NCBI RefSeq assembly: GCF_963676275.1
Contig: NZ_OY781091.1
Location: 784,775-848,774 of the forward strand
Length of the DNA: 64,000 nt
Origin: an uncultured Cohaesibacter sp.
GTDB taxonomy: Bacteria; Pseudomonadota; Alphaproteobacteria; Rhizobiales; Cohaesibacteraceae
Direction of reading: 5' to 3'
The notes under the pieces are model-generated. The model saw only the letters and a list, made by a program, of their open reading frames with translations. It was not told the origin of the DNA and ran no database searches. The position numbers were made by a program, and so were the translations under genes. Shown in pieces: positions 36,188 through 45,506 of this stretch (position 1 is the stretch's first letter; each line of letters starts with the position of its first letter).

Positions 36188-37321
36188 ATGAAGGGAGAAA
36201 GCAGACCCATTTTTGCGCTCTTCGCGGTCTGGCGCCTGATCGCTGCGCTTATGGTCATGCTCTATCATTTCTGCGCCTTCGGCCCTCAGGCCTACAGGGA
36301 TTTTGCCCTAAGCGCAGAGGTTTTGACGGCACTGCTGGATCTGTTCTTCATCGTCTCCGGTTTCCTGATCTGGATCCATTACGCCCAGCGGCTGACCGGC
36401 CTTGGCTCCTATGGGGTTTTTCTGCTGCGGCGTCTGGCGCGGCTCTATCCATTGCATCTGCTGACCCTTGGCATTTTCTGCTTTGCCTGGCTGATCATTC
36501 TTGTTGCCGGTCTGGATGTGGAACTGACGGACTATTATTCCCTGCCGGAACTGCTGCGCCAATTGTTGCTGGTCAACGCATGGGGGCTGTCTGACGGCCT
36601 TGCCTTCAACTTCGTCTCTTGGTCGCTATCTGCGGAATGGTTCTGTTATCTCACCTTGCCGGTGATCCTGTTCATCTATCGCAAGACTGGTCTTGTTGGC
36701 CTCATCGCCTTGCTCGGCTTCTGTGTGGTTGCCCTTGAAGGCTTGACCTATCTGGACATCATTCCCTTTCCCTCTTGGCTGGATGCCAACACATGGGGGG
36801 CCTATCGCGTCTTCGCCGACTTCGTTCTCGGGGCCATCATCGCGATCCTTGCTTCAAAACGCCTGATCGCCATAGAGCGCCATTCCTACGCCTGGGGGGC
36901 GCTGTTGCTGGCGGTCATCGTCATGCTGTGTGATTTTCGCTGGGGCTATGGCAACATCGTGGCCATCACCATAGCGCTTTATATTGCGGCTCAGGTGGAA
37001 ATCAACGCCCCGGAAAGAAGCGGCTATCTGATGCCGCTGATGCCGCTGGCTGCAGTCTCCTTCGGCATCTATATGTGGCATCCGGTTTTCACCGTCGCCA
37101 TTCTGGGGCTCGGCTGGCTGATGATACTGGAGCCGATGCAGATCATCGGCTTTGCCCCTGTGCTGGCCTTCGCCGTGATCGTCACGGTCACAACCGCGCT
37201 TCTCTCGGCACGCTTCTTCGAGGCCCCGTTGCGCGGCAAGATCCTGTCGCTGGGAAAGGGCAGCCTTGTCAATGGCTTTTCGCTCAAAAGGGACGCCAGC
37301 GAAGAGACGCCCCTGCGCTGA
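36188..37321 (+). CDS. Acyltransferase 3 family membrane protein
   Basis: A 377-residue integral membrane acyltransferase of the OafA/ExoZ type. About ten helices are seen. The start shows FAVWRLIAALMVMLYHF, with the conserved Arg and active-site His (about residue 26), and VDLFFIVSGFL-like LLDLFFIVSGFLIW (about 49-62). Family members move acetyl or succinyl groups onto sugars of lipopolysaccharide or exopolysaccharide. No SGNH domain follows. AGGAG lies upstream of the ATG. It converges with nudC, with only 11 bp between the stops. The target glycan cannot be named. Confidence 0.88.
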   Translation: MKGESRPIFALFAVWRLIAALMVMLYHFCAFGPQAYRDFALSAEVLTALLDLFFIVSGFLIWIHYAQRLTGLGSYGVFLLRRLARLYPLHLLTLGIFCFAWLIILVAGLDVELTDYYSLPELLRQLLLVNAWGLSDGLAFNFVSWSLSAEWFCYLTLPVILFIYRKTGLVGLIALLGFCVVALEGLTYLDIIPFPSWLDANTWGAYRVFADFVLGAIIAILASKRLIAIERHSYAWGALLLAVIVMLCDFRWGYGNIVAITIALYIAAQVEINAPERSGYLMPLMPLAAVSFGIYMWHPVFTVAILGLGWLMILEPMQIIGFAPVLAFAVIVTVTTALLSARFFEAPLRGKILSLGKGSLVNGFSLKRDASEETPLR

Positions 37322-37332
37322 CCTATAGCCCC

Positions 37333-38331
37333 TCAGTCCGCGCTGTTCAGCCAGCTTCTGATCAACCATGAGGCGATCGAAAAACGCCCCGGTATATGTG
37401 GCAGATCGCTGTTTGTGTCACGCTCCAGCAGCACCCGGACTTCATCGCGGGTGAACCAGCGGGCATCGGTCAACTCGCTCGGGTCGATGGTGATTTCGGT
37501 TGAAAGCGCCTCGCCATAGCAGCCGATCATCAGCGAGGAGGGGAAAGGCCATGGCTGGCTGGCCATATAGCGCACCGCACCGACCACGACCCCGGATTCT
37601 TCCAGCACCTCGCGCCGAACCGCCGCTTCGATGGTCTCGCCCTGTTCCATGAAACCGGCAAGCGTGGTGTACATCGGGCCGGAAAAGCGGGTGTGATGTG
37701 CCAGAAGACAACGCTCTATACCTTCCGGGTCCCGATGCAGAATGAGCATGATCACCGCAGGATCCGTGCGGGGAAAATGGATGGCCGAGCAATTCGGGCA
37801 ATCCCGCCTTGCACCGCCAAGCGTAACGACGGTCTTTGAGCCGCAGCGCGAACAAAAGGGGTGACTGTCATGCCAGTTGAGCAAGCCGCGCGCCTGTGCG
37901 ATGGCCCCAAGTTGATCTGCTGGCAGCATGCCATGAAGCCCCAACGTGCGCACCGACTCCAGGCGATAGTCGCTGGACGCTTCAAACCGTTGCCCGGCAT
38001 CATCGGAAAGCTTCACCGCCAGCCTCGGGGCATTGCCCTCTTCCGGGTCGGTGCCAAGAAGAATCGCACTCTCCATATCCGCGCCAAGGGATTGCGCCGC
38101 TTCCCTGTCGAAAATGGCCTGCACAGCATCGCCCTTCGTGCCAAGCAACAGCATGTCCTTGTGAAAGAGATAAAAGCCCGCGTCAGGCTTTGCCAGCATG
38201 GTCGGAATGCTGGTCTCGTCGCGATGCTCGGTATCCCTGTCAAGGCGGTTATGCATGAAGCCGACATCCGCGACAGAAGGAAGGGAGCGCGAAGAGGCAA
38301 AGGGATCAGTGCAAAAAGAAAGGTCATTCAT
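37333..38331 (-). CDS. nudC: NAD(+)/NADH diphosphatase
   Basis: A 332-residue Nudix hydrolase that cleaves NAD(H) to NMN(H) and AMP and can remove NAD caps from RNA in E. coli. A four-Cys zinc site is seen in PFCSRCGSK and RDCPNCSAIHFPR. The Nudix box is GFMEQGETIEAAVRREVLEE, followed by the NudC-specific SQPWPFPSSLM. The frame extends to 38460, but ATG 38331 (MNDLSFCTDPF) fits the family better. With pncA and pncB elsewhere in the window it contributes to NAD turnover, though it is not in their operon. Confidence 0.94.
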   Translation of the reverse strand: MNDLSFCTDPFASSRSLPSVADVGFMHNRLDRDTEHRDETSIPTMLAKPDAGFYLFHKDMLLLGTKGDAVQAIFDREAAQSLGADMESAILLGTDPEEGNAPRLAVKLSDDAGQRFEASSDYRLESVRTLGLHGMLPADQLGAIAQARGLLNWHDSHPFCSRCGSKTVVTLGGARRDCPNCSAIHFPRTDPAVIMLILHRDPEGIERCLLAHHTRFSGPMYTTLAGFMEQGETIEAAVRREVLEESGVVVGAVRYMASQPWPFPSSLMIGCYGEALSTEITIDPSELTDARWFTRDEVRVLLERDTNSDLPHIPGRFSIASWLIRSWLNSAD

Positions 38332-38623
38332 AGTCTGTTTTCCAGTATCGGTCGGTATCTGGCGCATATGAGCGGCATCGTGCCACAAGTTCGGGCAAAG
38401 ACAAGTCGGAAGGGTATCGAAGGCCGAAGGCAAGTGCCACCTTTTACAGCAGCTTTGCAAGCTTGGCCAGACAATCGCGCCGAGCCTTGCGCGAGGGGCT
38501 TTCAGCTTTCAATTGGGGATCAGATGTGAATTCGGACATGATTTTCATCAGATAGCCAATTTTGCTGATAAGGAAATTCCTATTGCCCCTTGCATTGGCG
38601 GGCGACAAGTGACATATGAACAG

Positions 38624-38725
38624 GCGGAAGGTTGGCAATGGACGTTCCCCTCGCCAATCGGGTCAGGTCCGGAAGGAAGCAGCCCTAACGAGTTTCAGAG
38701 CGGGTCATCTGTTCAGCCTTCCACT
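38624..38725 (+). ncRNA. ffs: Signal recognition particle RNA (4.5S type)
   Basis: The universally conserved SRP helix 8 is seen at 38661-38689: GGTCAGGTCCGGAAGGAAGC followed by AGCCCTAAC, with the GGAA tetraloop and asymmetric internal loop that bind Ffh. Flanking sequence pairs at a distance (GGAAGG at 38626-38631 with CCTTCC at 38717-38722), giving an RNA of about 100 nt. Ends are estimated from the pairing. Its position just upstream of dnaX is the usual arrangement in this order. It targets membrane proteins to the translocon together with Ffh. Confidence 0.93.
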
Positions 38726-38955
38726 ATTCCCCCCTTATTCTTCAAATATCCTCCCTTGCAAGACTAGACCGTCTGAGGCCTGCTCTCCAACGGCCCTTTT
38801 CGCATTGCTCCTTTGCACAGATCGGCAAATAGCGATGCAAAGCGCATTCCTTTCAACAACAAAGACCCATCCGGCGACAAGATAGGTGACGCAGCGCGCG
38901 TTCCTCTGCTATGGATAACGATATTCGTTTTTGCAAGAAGGCTCGGGATTCCCTT

Positions 38956-41040
38956 ATGGACGATCAGAAACATCAGACTGCTGAAGGCTATCGCGTATTG
39001 GCGCGCAAATACCGCCCTGCGAGCTTTGATGACTTGATCGGGCAAGGCCCCATGGTGCGCACCCTGACCAATGCCTTCAAGACCGGGCGCATCGCTCAGG
39101 CCTATATGCTGACCGGTGTGCGCGGGGTGGGCAAAACCACAACGGCCCGTATTCTGGCCCGCGCCCTCAATTACGAGATTCCCGGCGAAATCGTCAGCCC
39201 GACCATCGACATGCAGCAATTGGGAACCCATTGTCAGGCTATCATGGAAGGGCGCCATGTCGACATCATGGAGATGGATGCGGCCTCCCACACTTCGATC
39301 AATGATATCCGCGAGATCATCGAGGCGGCCCGCTACAAGCCGGTAAGCGCCCGTTACAAGGTCTATATCATCGACGAAGTGCATATGCTCTCCACCGCAG
39401 CCTTCAACGGTCTGCTTAAAACGCTGGAAGAGCCGCCCGAGCATGTGAAATTCATTTTCGCCACCACCGAGATTCGCAAGGTGCCGGTCACCGTTCTCTC
39501 CCGCTGCCAGCGCTTCGATTTGCGTCGTATCGATGCGGGTGAAATGGCCAGCTACATGCAACGCCTGTGTGGCAAGGAACAGGTGGAGATCGAAGAGGAC
39601 GCCCTGCAGATGATTGCAAGGGCCGGCGAGGGATCGGTACGTGATTCCCTCTCGCTGCTCGATCAGGCCATCTCCCACGGGGCAGGAAAGATCACCGCTG
39701 AAACCACCCGGCAGATGCTGGGTCTTGCCGATCGCGCCCGCATCATCGACCTGTTCGAGGCGCTGATGAAGGGCGATATCGCCAAGGCGCTTGAAGAACT
39801 CAAGAGCCAGTATGATATCGGTGCCGAGCCTGCGGTGGTGCTCTCCGATCTCGCCGATTTCGTCCATCTGGTCACAAGGCTCAAGCTGACCCCGGATGCC
39901 AGCTCTGATGCCGCCGCGACAGAGGCGGAAAAGACGCGCGGACGCGACTTTGCCAGCCAGCTTTCGGTGCGCGTGCTTTCCCGCGCCTGGCAGATGCTGC
40001 TCAAGGGCCTTGCCGAAGTGCAATCCTCGCCACGGCCGCTGGCGTCTGCCGAAATGGTTCTGGTGCGGATGGCCTATGTGGCCGATCTGCCGAGCCCTGA
40101 TGAAGCCTTGCGCATGCTGGCCAATCGCGATTTTCGCCCGCCCATGCCGACCGGTGCCGGCTCTGGCCCCTCAACACCACCTGATGCGACGCTTCACGCA
40201 TCCTCCCTTCCCAAGGGCCAGCCACCGCAAGGCGGCCCCCGGCAAGGTGGCGAGGCTGTTGCTCCGCAGGGTAATCCCGGTGCGGCAGGTCCTTCTCAGG
40301 ATGGAGGCAACGCCCCTTCTGCCATGTTGACCGGTGCGGGCCAGATTGGCTCGGGTCAGATTGGTGCGGGCCAGATTGGCTCAGGTCAGGCGGGCGTCGG
40401 CATGCATCTTGCCAACATGCCTGCCGCAGACATGCAGCCGGGCCATGCCAATCCGCACCAGGCCGAGAAGACCAATCTGCGCCTAGTCTCCAGCCAGAGC
40501 GAAATGCAGATGGCGCGTCAGACACGCAGCGCGCCTCCTTCCGCGCCAGAGACCAAGAGCGCTCCGCTCAAGCCGGTGATCACCCGCTTCGAACAGATCA
40601 TTGCGCTGGCCAAATCCAACCGTGACATTGCCCTGCAATTCATTCTTGAATCCGCCGTGCGTCCTGTCAGCGTCGAGGCGGGGCGGGTTGTCGTTGCCTA
40701 TGACGGGGTCGATGGGGAAGCATTCCAGAGCAAACTCTCGCGCAAGCTTTCCGAATGGACCGGTGACCGCTGGCTGGTTGATCTGGCCAAGGAAGGCGGC
40801 GGCGCTACCCTGTTCGAGCGCAAGGAAGAGCGCGAAAAGCAGGCTCGCGAGGAAGCCGACCATCATCCGCTGGTCGAAGCCGTGCGCAAGACATTTCCCG
40901 GTGCCAAGGTGGTTGACGTGCGCATCAACCGGGATTTCGAGGAGGAATTCCTCGCTCCCGTCATTGAAGATCTCGATGATGAAACCGATATGTCCCTGAT
41001 CATTGATGATGCAGATGAATATGGGCTGGATGATCTCTGA
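38956..41040 (+). CDS. dnaX: DNA polymerase III subunits gamma/tau
   Basis: A 694-residue clamp-loader subunit. The N-terminal AAA+ domain starts with YRVLARKYRPASFDDLIGQ; Walker A is GVRGVGKTT (about residues 54-62), Walker B is YIIDEVHML, and sensor 1 is FIFATTEIRKVP. The four-Cys zinc motif of E. coli is absent (only one Cys, in GTHCQA), as is usual in alphaproteobacteria. A low-complexity Gly/Gln/Pro linker (about 390-530) joins the tau-specific C-terminal domain. ATG 38911 is an alternative start. ybaB and recR follow, the usual replication/repair cluster. Confidence 0.95.
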   Translation: MDDQKHQTAEGYRVLARKYRPASFDDLIGQGPMVRTLTNAFKTGRIAQAYMLTGVRGVGKTTTARILARALNYEIPGEIVSPTIDMQQLGTHCQAIMEGRHVDIMEMDAASHTSINDIREIIEAARYKPVSARYKVYIIDEVHMLSTAAFNGLLKTLEEPPEHVKFIFATTEIRKVPVTVLSRCQRFDLRRIDAGEMASYMQRLCGKEQVEIEEDALQMIARAGEGSVRDSLSLLDQAISHGAGKITAETTRQMLGLADRARIIDLFEALMKGDIAKALEELKSQYDIGAEPAVVLSDLADFVHLVTRLKLTPDASSDAAATEAEKTRGRDFASQLSVRVLSRAWQMLLKGLAEVQSSPRPLASAEMVLVRMAYVADLPSPDEALRMLANRDFRPPMPTGAGSGPSTPPDATLHASSLPKGQPPQGGPRQGGEAVAPQGNPGAAGPSQDGGNAPSAMLTGAGQIGSGQIGAGQIGSGQAGVGMHLANMPAADMQPGHANPHQAEKTNLRLVSSQSEMQMARQTRSAPPSAPETKSAPLKPVITRFEQIIALAKSNRDIALQFILESAVRPVSVEAGRVVVAYDGVDGEAFQSKLSRKLSEWTGDRWLVDLAKEGGGATLFERKEEREKQAREEADHHPLVEAVRKTFPGAKVVDVRINRDFEEEFLAPVIEDLDDETDMSLIIDDADEYGLDDL
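40333..40392 (+). repeat. Tandem 30-bp repeat inside the dnaX linker
   Basis: Two adjacent 30-bp copies (26 of 30 bases identical) encode GAGQIGSGQI and GAGQIGSGQA. The repeat is in frame and lies in the disordered linker between the AAA+ and tau domains, so copy-number change would keep the reading frame. Confidence 0.85.
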
Positions 41041-41238
41041 GCAAATGGCATTCGCCACAGTGGCGTAAGGCTGAAGTGACGTGAGGCTGATGGGCTGACC
41101 AACGGGCCATGGCGGTCTGGCAGCGCGCGGAGCATCGTCAGCGGATAACAGACTAGAGAATAGTGAAATGACAGCCTGCTGATGCCTTTGAGCCGTCCGG
41201 ATTGTCATCTGAGCGTGAACAAGAAGAGGAAAATCCCC

Positions 41239-41565
41239 ATGGATATGATGAAAATGATGAAGAAGGCGAAGGAAATGCAGGCCAAAATGGCCGAAATGCA
41301 GGAACAGGTCGCCGAAATGGAAGCAATCGGCGTGGCCGGTGGTGACATGGTCAAGGTCACGCTCACCGGCAAGGGGCAGATGAAATCCCTTTCCATCGAT
41401 CCTTCCATGATCAATGCCGATGACGCAGAAATTCTCGAAGACCTGATCATCGCTGCCCATAATGACGCCAAGTCCAAGGTCGAGGCTGCCATGCAGGACA
41501 AGATGCAAGCCATGGCCGGTGAGCTGGGGCTGCCCGCGGGGATGAATCTTCCCTTCTGGAGGTGA
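41239..41565 (+). CDS. ybaB: YbaB/EbfC nucleoid-associated protein
   Basis: A 108-residue YbaB/EbfC family DNA-binding protein, the usual length. It starts with a Met/Lys-rich helix (MDMMKMMKKAKEMQAKMAEM), followed by the beta core (VKVTLTGKGQMKSLSID) and a C-terminal helix ending in GLPAGMNLPF, a family hallmark. It forms dimers that bind DNA and is nearly always encoded between dnaX and recR, as here. The frame is open from 41182, but ATG 41239 has GAGG about 9 nt upstream. Confidence 0.94.
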   Translation: MDMMKMMKKAKEMQAKMAEMQEQVAEMEAIGVAGGDMVKVTLTGKGQMKSLSIDPSMINADDAEILEDLIIAAHNDAKSKVEAAMQDKMQAMAGELGLPAGMNLPFWR

Positions 41566-41638
41566 AGCCTTTGCCCAGAAGAGACAAAAGGCAAGAGTGG
41601 TCTAATGGGCCGGATCAACAGGAATAGGCGAGACGAAT

Positions 41639-42283
41639 ATGGCGGGGCAGGTTGCTGGGCCGGAAATTGAAAAACTGATCAAGCTGCTGGCGCGTCTGCC
41701 CGGACTGGGGCCACGCTCGGCCCGTCGGGTGGCGCTGCATCTGATCAAGAACAGGGACCAGCTTCTGGTGCCCCTCGCCGAGGCCATGGTGGTTGCCGTC
41801 GACAAAATCGAGGTCTGCGAGGTCTGCGGCAATGTCGACAGCACCAACCCCTGCACCATTTGCAATGACGCGCGTCGAGATCCCTCGGTGCTGGTGGTGG
41901 TGGAAGATGTCTCCGACCTCTGGGCTCTGGAGCGCGCCTCCGTCATCAATGCCGCCTATCATGTGCTGGGCGGCACCCTGAGCCCGCTCGACGGGGTCGG
42001 CCCGGATGATCTCAATATCGCCGGACTGCTCAAGCGCACGGCCAAGGGGGAAATCCGGGAAATCATTCTGGCTGTCAATGCCACCGTCGAAGGCCAGACC
42101 ACCGCCCATTATATCATCGATCAGTTGCAGGAGCAGGCCAGGGGCCTCAAGGCCTCCGATCCTGCTTATGAGCCGATCAGGATTTCCCAGCTTGCCCATG
42201 GCGTGCCCATCGGCGGCGAGCTGGACTATCTTGATGAAGGCACCCTGTTGCAGGCGATCAGGAGCCGCAAGGAATTCTCCTGA
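41639..42283 (+). CDS. recR: Recombination protein RecR
   Basis: A 214-residue RecR. The helix-hairpin-helix is in [19 protein letters not shown] (about residues 18-36), the four-Cys zinc finger in [16 protein letters not shown] (about 60-75), and the Toprim domain follows ([14 protein letters not shown], then GVGPDDLNI). The C-terminus has the Walker-like [13 protein letters not shown]. It acts with RecF/RecO in loading RecA at gaps. It is slightly longer than the common 198-201 residues. It is the third gene of the dnaX-ybaB-recR set. Confidence 0.95.
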   Translation: MAGQVAGPEIEKLIKLLARLPGLGPRSARRVALHLIKNRDQLLVPLAEAMVVAVDKIEVCEVCGNVDSTNPCTICNDARRDPSVLVVVEDVSDLWALERASVINAAYHVLGGTLSPLDGVGPDDLNIAGLLKRTAKGEIREIILAVNATVEGQTTAHYIIDQLQEQARGLKASDPAYEPIRISQLAHGVPIGGELDYLDEGTLLQAIRSRKEFS

Positions 42284-42503
42284 GGCTCCTGTTCCAAAAC
42301 TTGACTTTCTGTGTTGGAAGGCTCAAAGGCTCTCAGGTCCCAAGGCCTGTATGTCGCCAAAAGTCTCGCGAAATTTGGGCCTGATATCTCCCACAAGACA
42401 CCAACAGAACTCAAGACAACTCCCTCAGGCCTCCGTCAGCACCTCCCGCCGCGTTCTTGGCAGTGTTCAGGCCGGTGGCTGATTGTCAGCATCGCTGCGC
42501 GGG

Positions 42504-43829
42504 TCAGTCTTCCCCGAATAGCGTTCCGTTTTTAGCCTCAGGCCCCGCTATGCCATATGGCCCCTTGGGGCTGGCCGAGGGGAGCGGTCTTTTGTCTTCA
42601 TCCTCACCATCGGCCTCCAGCATATCCTCATCAGGCCCATTCTGTCCGGCTTTGGCCTCCTGGGCCAGTTCTCTTGCGGCGGCTTGCAATTCGGCCTCGC
42701 TGACATCGATCTCTTCGATCTTGCGGCCGCGTTTGACGATCTTGCCGGTCGAGGTCAGGATCTGGTCCACATCCTTCTGCGTCTGCGAGAAATGGCTCTG
42801 CAGCTTGCTCACCCGATCATCAAGGCGCGTCACATCCTCCATCAAAAGGGTGACCTCGCGCTGGATGATATGGGCCTGCTCACGCATGCGGGCATCCTTC
42901 AGGATCGACTGGATCACCTGAATGGACAAGGTCAGCAGCGAAGGCGAGACGATCACCACCCTTGCGCGATGGGCGGTCTGGACAATATCGTCAAACTGCT
43001 CATGCAGATCGGCAAACAGGCTCTCCGATGGCACGAACATGAAGGCGGTGTCCTGCGTTTCGCCAACGATGAAATAACGCTCGGAAATATCCTTGATATG
43101 CTTTCTGACGTCGTTGCGAAAGCGGGTGCGGGCGGATTTGTCATCTTCCGGATTGGCCGCTTCCTTGACCGCCGTCCAGCCTTCCAGCGGGAATTTGGCA
43201 TCGACAATCAACACCGCAGTGTCATTGGGAATATGGATAACGCAGTCCGGCCGCTTGCCGTTGGAAAGGGTAAACTGGAAATCATAGGCATGTTTTGGCA
43301 GTGCATCCTCGATGATCGCCTCCATGCGCCCTTGCCCGAAGGTGCCACGGGCCTGCTTGTTGGCCAAAATCTGCTGCAGCTCGACCACCCGACCGGAAAG
43401 CTCGGTGATATTGCCTTGCGCCTTGTCGATCAGTGCCAGCCGCTCATGCAGGGCGCGCAGATGATCGCCGGTCAATTTCTGCTGATCGCCAAGGCTCTTG
43501 GTCACGGTCTGGGTCAGCCGGTGGCCCATGCCGTCCATACGGTTGGTCAGCGCCTGCGACATCTCGCTCTGGCGAGTGGAGAAAATCTCGGCCATGGTCT
43601 GCATGCGGCCGGTCATTTCGGCCTGAAGCCGGGACAATTCGTCCACCTGCGCCCGCTGGCTGCGTGCCTGCTCCTGCGCCTCGAAAAGCTCCTGCGCCCG
43701 CGCGCCATTCTGCCGCGAAAGACTGATCAGAAGCCAAAGAACAAGAATGCCGATAAGAGCCATCGCTCCGATCAGGATCTCGAAAGTCGTCAAGCCATGC
43801 TGGCCAAGGGTAATCACGATATCATTCAT
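42504..43829 (-). CDS. rmuC: DNA recombination protein RmuC
   Basis: A 441-residue RmuC family protein. An N-terminal membrane helix (about residues 14-35) is followed by a long coiled coil (about 40-165) and the RmuC nuclease-like domain (about 170-390: LPKHAYDFQFTLSNGKRPDCV and VDAKFPLEGW). The C-terminus is acidic. RmuC limits inversion at short repeats in E. coli. A TTG at 43868 begins a longer frame, but ATG 43829 (MNDIVITLGQH) is the better start. It is convergent with recR and divergent from def. Confidence 0.92.
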   Translation of the reverse strand: MNDIVITLGQHGLTTFEILIGAMALIGILVLWLLISLSRQNGARAQELFEAQEQARSQRAQVDELSRLQAEMTGRMQTMAEIFSTRQSEMSQALTNRMDGMGHRLTQTVTKSLGDQQKLTGDHLRALHERLALIDKAQGNITELSGRVVELQQILANKQARGTFGQGRMEAIIEDALPKHAYDFQFTLSNGKRPDCVIHIPNDTAVLIVDAKFPLEGWTAVKEAANPEDDKSARTRFRNDVRKHIKDISERYFIVGETQDTAFMFVPSESLFADLHEQFDDIVQTAHRARVVIVSPSLLTLSIQVIQSILKDARMREQAHIIQREVTLLMEDVTRLDDRVSKLQSHFSQTQKDVDQILTSTGKIVKRGRKIEEIDVSEAELQAAARELAQEAKAGQNGPDEDMLEADGEDEDKRPLPSASPKGPYGIAGPEAKNGTLFGED

Positions 43830-43984
43830 GGCGCGACTATAGAGCGATTCGCAGCCGGGTAGAAACAAAGTGTGAACATATCAAAAGTTTGATTGCCACG
43901 GGATCGTGAAAAAAGCGCATGTTTTTGCAAAGCACGGGCGCCTTTGTGATTGACGCTCGCAGCGGAAACGCTTATGTCAGCTTC

Positions 43985-44503
43985 ATGGCAGTGATGGATA
44001 TTATTACATTGCCGGATCCGATCCTGCGAAAGCAGTCGCTTCCGGTTGAGCGCGTGGACGACGATCTGCGCCGTCTCATCGACAACATGATTGAAACCAT
44101 GTACAAGGCCCCGGGCATCGGTCTGGCTGGCATTCAGGTCGGCGTGGACAGACGCCTCTTCGTGATGGATGTTTCCCGCGAAGAGAATGACCCGATCTGC
44201 ATGATCAATCCCAAAATTACGGCTCAGTCCGATGAGTTGAACAGCCATGAAGAAGGCTGTCTGTCGATTCCGGACTATTATGCCGAAGTGGTGCGCCCCA
44301 AGCAGGTGACCATGGAATTTCTTGACCGTGACGGCAAACTCCAGACCATGGAGTTGGATGAGCTGGCGGCCACCTGCGCCCAGCATGAGTTTGACCATCT
44401 CAATGGGGCGCTGTTCATCGACTATCTTTCCAAGCTGCGCCGTGACCGGGTGATCAAGAAATTCGCCAAGCTGGCCAAGCAGAAAGAAAAGACCGTCCTT
44501 TAG
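43985..44503 (+). CDS. def: Peptide deformylase
   Basis: A 172-residue metalloenzyme that removes the formyl group from new proteins. The three family motifs are [10 protein letters not shown] (about residues 43-52), EEGCLSIPD with the metal Cys, and QHEFDHLNG with two metal His and the catalytic Glu. Motif 1 has Gly-Ile where Ala-Pro is most common. The open frame reaches 43919; ATG 43985 ([12 protein letters not shown]) is the family-like start, with ATG 43994 as an alternative. fmt follows after 44 bp, so formylation and deformylation are encoded together. Confidence 0.95.
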   Translation: MAVMDIITLPDPILRKQSLPVERVDDDLRRLIDNMIETMYKAPGIGLAGIQVGVDRRLFVMDVSREENDPICMINPKITAQSDELNSHEEGCLSIPDYYAEVVRPKQVTMEFLDRDGKLQTMELDELAATCAQHEFDHLNGALFIDYLSKLRRDRVIKKFAKLAKQKEKTVL

Positions 44504-44547
44504 GACGCGCCCGTCTTACCAGTCGTTCAACGCAAGGAGGGCATGCC

Positions 44548-45477
44548 ATGCTGCGCGTCATATTTATGGGAACACCGGACTTCTCGGTTCCGACCCTGAT
44601 GGAGATTGTCGGGCAGGGCCATGAGGTGGTTGCTGTCTATAGCCAGCCGCCGCGCCCCGCTGGCCGGGGCATGGAAGAGCGCAAGACCCCGGTGCATCAG
44701 GCCGCAGAACAGCTCGGGCTGCCTGTCTTTACCCCCACTTCGCTGAAGTCGGAAGAAGAGCAGGCGGCCTTTAGCGCCCTTGACGCCGATGTAGCGGTGG
44801 TGGTGGCCTATGGCTTGCTGCTGCCCAAGGCGATCCTTGATGCGCCGCGTGAAGGATGCCTCAATCTGCATGGCTCCCTGTTGCCGCGCTGGCGCGGCGC
44901 TGCCCCGATGCAGCGCGCCATCATGGCAGGCGACAAGGAAACCGGCGTGCAGGTCATGCGTATGGACGAGGGGCTTGATACCGGCGATATCTGCATGTCC
45001 GAAATCATCCCCATCACCTCCGAGATGACCGCCGAAGATCTGCATGACAAGATGATGGTGCTCGGTGCCGATCTGATGGTGCGGGCGCTCGGTGCCCTCT
45101 CGCGCGGTCTGCTCACCTCCCAGCCACAGGCTGAGGATGGGGTGACCTACGCCAAAAAGATCGACAAGGCCGAAAGCCGGATCGATTTCTCGCAGCCCGC
45201 CCGGCAGGTGCATAACATCATTCGCGGCCTCTCCCCTTTTCCCGGTGCATGGTGCGAGATGACCATTCGCGGCAAGCAACAGCGGGTCAAGCTGCTGCGC
45301 TCCGAGCTGGCTGACGGAGCAGGCGCTCCGGGCACCCTGCTGGATGATGCCATGACCATTGCCTGCGGCGAAGGTGCCATCCGCCTTTGCAAACTGCAAC
45401 GGGCAGGCAAGGGCGCGATGAATGCCGGGGATTTTCTGCGCGGCGCTGATCTGAAAATCGGCGACGTGATCGCATAG
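44548..45477 (+). CDS. fmt: Methionyl-tRNA formyltransferase
   Basis: A 309-residue enzyme that formylates Met-tRNA(fMet) from 10-formyl-THF. The N-terminal Rossmann domain starts with [15 protein letters not shown]. The active-site region is [21 protein letters not shown] (the Asn/His and [11 protein letters not shown] signature), with Asp in [10 protein letters not shown]. The C-terminal domain (about 205-305) has [15 protein letters not shown] strong AAGGAGG precedes the ATG. It lies between def and truA in the usual order. Confidence 0.96.
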   Translation: MLRVIFMGTPDFSVPTLMEIVGQGHEVVAVYSQPPRPAGRGMEERKTPVHQAAEQLGLPVFTPTSLKSEEEQAAFSALDADVAVVVAYGLLLPKAILDAPREGCLNLHGSLLPRWRGAAPMQRAIMAGDKETGVQVMRMDEGLDTGDICMSEIIPITSEMTAEDLHDKMMVLGADLMVRALGALSRGLLTSQPQAEDGVTYAKKIDKAESRIDFSQPARQVHNIIRGLSPFPGAWCEMTIRGKQQRVKLLRSELADGAGAPGTLLDDAMTIACGEGAIRLCKLQRAGKGAMNAGDFLRGADLKIGDVIA

Positions 45478-45506
45478 CCAATCAAGTTAGCCCGGTCAGA
45501 CATCTC

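Noticed and set aside
38444-38638. Minus-strand 64-codon frame next to the SRP RNA
   Set aside because: It runs through the 5' part of the ffs RNA region and only the last 31 residues look protein-like; evidence too weak.
38956-41040. Programmed frameshift producing gamma in dnaX
   Set aside because: No A-run slippery site like the E. coli AAAAAAG was seen within the gene.
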